From contig URPG01000100.1 of NCBI GenBank assembly GCA_900549675.1, positions 1 through 7,462 of the forward strand: 7,462 bases of DNA, given 5' to 3'. This DNA comes from an uncultured Oscillospiraceae bacterium (GTDB taxonomy: Bacteria > Bacillota > Clostridia > Oscillospirales > Acutalibacteraceae). A model generated the notes under the pieces. That model saw nothing but the letters and a program-made list of their open reading frames with translations, was not told the DNA's origin and searched no databases. Numbering within the stretch: the first letter of the stretch is position 1; each line of letters opens with the position of its first letter. Made by a program: the position numbers and the translations under genes. This document shows, one piece after another, positions 5,543 to 7,462 of this stretch.

Positions 5543-5906
5543 GACGGAGTTTTTCTCTAACATCGAGCTGGGCGTCGATACATTCAAAACAATCAACGGC
5601 AACGAGTTCACTGTCACCAGCGTGGATGATAAGCATATCAACATCTCCATCCCCGGAAACGCTACAGTAAATAAGCTCACCCTTAGTCTCGACGAGGTCA
5701 GGAAGATGCTGGAGTCTGGGCAGAAGTTCGATAAGATAAAGGACGTTACCACATTCTTCGGAAAGTCATACGACCGTCAGAAGGTCATTGAGCAGAATAA
5801 GAAGAACGCTGTCCGTCATGCTTATTTCAGAGAATACCTTGCATTGCAGCGGCTGGCATATATGTTCCGCTTCGATGCAAGAAATGGTGATTTGAAGGAG
5901 GCATAG
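5541..5906 (+). CDS. Unknown 121-residue protein, first gene of the macro-domain operon
   Basis: No family is recognised. From ATG 5541 the product begins MTEFFSNIELGVDTFKT; residues 1-50 look beta-rich and 50-121 helical and charged (NAVRHAYFREYLALQRL). There is no signal peptide, membrane segment or cysteine. A longer frame from 5478 adds residues that are only the reverse complement of the transposase relic, so it is not used. There is no ribosome binding site before 5541, because everything upstream is relic DNA. The gene has therefore lost its native leader, and perhaps some N-terminal codons. Its end is intact: the ribosome binding site of the macro-domain gene is built into its last codons and only three bases separate the genes. 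A partner role in the macro/VWA operon is inferred from this coupling. Confidence 0.68.
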   Translation: MTEFFSNIELGVDTFKTINGNEFTVTSVDDKHINISIPGNATVNKLTLSLDEVRKMLESGQKFDKIKDVTTFFGKSYDRQKVIEQNKKNAVRHAYFREYLALQRLAYMFRFDARNGDLKEA

Positions 5907-5909
5907 CGT

Positions 5910-6917
5910 ATGCCATTTACAATTGTCCGTCAGGACATAACAAAAATGAAAGTTGACGCAATCGTTAATGCAGCAAACACAGAACTATTGATGGGAGGCG
6001 GAGTCTGCGGAGCAATCTTTAATGCCACAGGTGCAAAGGAACTTCAAGAGGCTTGCGACAAGAAATCACCTATCAAAACGGGAGATGCAGTCATCACTCC
6101 CGGTTTTAAGCTGCCTGCGAAATTTGTGATTCACGCTGCCGGTCCTGTTTATAACCACAATAATAAGGGGAAGTCCGCTGCACTTTTGTCATCTGCCTAT
6201 ATAAATTCATTACGGCTGGCAGTTGAAAACAAATGTGAAAGCATAGCCTTTCCGCTTATCTCAAGCGGAATTTATGGATACCCGAAAGATGAGGCTTTGC
6301 AGGTCGCAACAACAGCTATCACGAAATTTATCGGAGAAAACGACATCGATGTGTATTTAGCCGTGTTCGATAAAACGGCATTTCAGGTCTCTGAGGAATT
6401 GATGGGCGAAGTAGCCAGCTACATAGACGAGCATTATATAGATGCACACGACTTCAGACGCAGAAAGCTGCTTGATGTAGAAAAAGAATCTATTTTAGAA
6501 GCGAATGCACCAGTCTTTGGTGCTATGTCTGATGCAATGGAATCGATGGAGTCCCTTGAGGAATTAGTTGATAATCTTGATGAGCCTTTTTCTGATACAC
6601 TGTTAAAACTCATTGATGCAAAGGGAAAGACAGATGTTGAGGTCTATAAGAAAGCGAATATCGACCGCAAGCTATTCTCAAAGATACGCTCTATCAAAGG
6701 GTACACGCCCAAGAAGCCGACAATAATAGCACTCGCCATTGCCCTGGAGCTTTCCCTTGATGAAACAGACGATTTGCTTGAACGTGCGGGCTACGCTCTC
6801 TCTCATGCAAGCAAGTTTGATGTCATTGTGGAATATTTCATAGTCAGCGGAAAATATAACATCTTCGATATCAACGAGGTGTTATTCAAATATGACCAGC
6901 CCCTTTTAGGCGGCTGA
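5910..6917 (+). CDS. Macro-domain protein with C-terminal helix-turn-helix domain
   Basis: Cytoplasmic protein of 335 residues. Residues 1-160 form a macro domain, a fold that binds ADP-ribose and often removes it from proteins or O-acetyl-ADP-ribose. The ligand loops are intact: DAIVNAAN (Asn20, Asn23), the glycine-rich loop MGGGVCGAIF at 28-37, and the second loop LISSGIYGYP at 117-125. A linker rich in acidic residues (about 160-225) leads to a second domain (227-335) with a helix-turn-helix pattern, FSDTLLKLIDAKGKTDVEVY followed by IDRKLFSKIRSIKGYTPKKP. I associate this domain with Clostridia accessory proteins. AAGGAGG at 5895-5901 lies eight bases before the ATG. A link between ADP-ribose sensing and gene control or stress response is reasonable but inferred. 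The next gene encodes a VWA protein, as in some stress and defence loci. Confidence 0.93.
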   Translation: MPFTIVRQDITKMKVDAIVNAANTELLMGGGVCGAIFNATGAKELQEACDKKSPIKTGDAVITPGFKLPAKFVIHAAGPVYNHNNKGKSAALLSSAYINSLRLAVENKCESIAFPLISSGIYGYPKDEALQVATTAITKFIGENDIDVYLAVFDKTAFQVSEELMGEVASYIDEHYIDAHDFRRRKLLDVEKESILEANAPVFGAMSDAMESMESLEELVDNLDEPFSDTLLKLIDAKGKTDVEVYKKANIDRKLFSKIRSIKGYTPKKPTIIALAIALELSLDETDDLLERAGYALSHASKFDVIVEYFIVSGKYNIFDINEVLFKYDQPLLGG

Positions 6918-6920
6918 TTT

Positions 6921-6937
6921 GTCGCTTTCAAAGCGAC
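6921..6937 (+). terminator. Hairpin just after the macro-domain gene, possible weak terminator
   Basis: GTCGCTTTCAAAGCGAC is a perfect palindromic stem of seven pairs with a three-base loop, starting three bases after the stop codon. No T-run follows, so it may stabilise the mRNA end or mark an RNA-processing point rather than terminate. Confidence 0.4.
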
Positions 6938-6943
6938 CATAAG

Positions 6944-6990
6944 ACCTCCTGCTTTCGATATACTTATATTATCAAAGAGAAACAGGAGGT
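6944..6990 (+). promoter_or_regulatory. Inverted repeat that would mask the ribosome binding site of the VWA gene
   Basis: ACCTCCTG (6944-6951) is the exact complement of CAGGAGGT (6983-6990), the Shine-Dalgarno eight bases before ATG 6999. The pairing extends inward with one bulged base (CTTTC against GAAA). A nested alternative stem CTTTCGATA/TATCAAAG lies inside. In mRNA reading through from the macro gene this would sequester the ribosome binding site and could control translation of the VWA gene. Transcription starting inside the loop would avoid it. Confidence 0.55.
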
Positions 6991-6998
6991 ACTTCACC

Positions 6999-7462
6999 AT
7001 GAAAAAGAATTTTACAGAACTCATATTCATCCTTGATAAGAGTGGCTCCATGTCCGGCTTAGAAAATGACACCATCGGCGGCTTGAGAATCAGAAAGCTG
7101 TAGATGGTGAATGCCGCATCACTACGGTACTGTTCGACAACTCCCATACGCTGCTACACGACCGCATTGATATTCATGCCGTCAGTCCGATGACAAATAC
7201 AGAATACTTTGTAGGTGGCTCCACAGCACTTCTGGATGCAATCGGTCTCACGATCAACAATCTGGTCAGTGTACAGAGGAATACAGCCGAGGACTACCGT
7301 GCGGATAAAGTGATGTTTGTCATCATCACAGATGGCGAGGAAAATTCCAGTCGGGAATACTCTGCCGATAAGGTTCACAGCATGATTGAACATGAAAAGG
7401 AAAAATACGGCTGGGGGGTTATTTTTTTTGGGGCAAAAATTTATGCAGTGGAGGAAATCCTT
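6999..7462 (+). pseudogene. VWA-domain (TerY-like) protein, frameshifted and cut by window edge
   Basis: ATG 6999 with CAGGAGGT upstream starts MKKNFTELIFILDKSGSMSG, giving the metal-ion adhesion site DxSxS (Asp13, Ser15, Ser17). The frame breaks near 7083 and stops at TAG 7101-7103 after 34 residues. A second frame resumes at ENQKAVDGECRITTVLFDN from 7085 and stays open to the edge. It carries the other metal-site elements, GGSTALLDAIG and FVIITDGEEN. The expected bridge is about five residues, so roughly 13 bases are missing between GGC-TT and GAG. TerY-like VWA proteins bind divalent metal and act in tellurite/stress-resistance complexes, often with a PP2C phosphatase and a Ser/Thr kinase encoded nearby; those would be beyond this window. 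It follows the macro-domain gene by 81 bases in the same direction. Confidence 0.85.

Noticed and set aside
5910..6400. DarG-type antitoxin of a DarTG system
   Set aside because: The upstream gene does not look like a DarT ADP-ribosyltransferase and the C-terminal domain is a helix-turn-helix rather than a DarG tail.
6803..7393. Minus-strand frames opposite the macro-HTH end and the VWA gene
   Set aside because: Antisense shadows of conserved coding sequence; no supporting signals.
1..7462. CRISPR array, tRNA or rRNA genes
   Set aside because: No regularly spaced direct repeats and no cloverleaf or rRNA-like segments were seen.

Overview
The window looks like accessory DNA from a low-to-mid GC Gram-positive bacterium, most likely a gut Clostridia (Lachnospiraceae or Oscillospiraceae type). 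The evidence is near-consensus SigA-type promoters, strong AGGAGG ribosome binding sites, an SPP1/minor-capsid type phage block, and a macro-HTH protein of a kind I associate with Clostridia. These assignments come from reading motifs and family resemblance; no database search was run.

Left part (1-1791): an apparently intact divergent locus. Leftward, a 73-residue helical protein of unknown function is coupled to a MATE efflux transporter cut by the window edge. Rightward is a LysR-type regulator. The two promoters lie back to back (799-827 minus, 855-883 plus), with an imperfect inverted repeat between them that could be the regulator's site.

Middle part (1792-4084): a decayed prophage block read leftward. 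In transcription order it holds a portal fragment with an internal deletion, a minor capsid protein with an internal deletion whose C-terminus looks like a toxin (zincin-like) domain, a 66-residue immunity-like gene, an intrinsic terminator, a Prp-type cysteine protease, and a second terminator. A serine-recombinase fragment sits just right of lysR.

Right part (4085-7462): a restriction-modification remnant (C-terminal piece of a C5 cytosine methyltransferase overlapping an intact endonuclease-like gene), then an IS5-type transposase relic carrying several deletions and fused onto the start of the next operon. That operon has an unknown 121-residue protein, a macro-domain/helix-turn-helix protein, and a von Willebrand A (TerY-like) gene that is frameshifted and runs off the window. 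A predicted hairpin would hide the ribosome binding site of the VWA gene.

The most striking large-scale feature is repeated deletion. At least six genes keep recognisable pieces joined abruptly, usually out of frame, while the small accessory genes (toxin C-terminus, immunity-like gene, Prp, endonuclease, macro protein) remain open. This may be real island decay or partly an assembly or sequence-quality artefact; the last 50 bases look poor.
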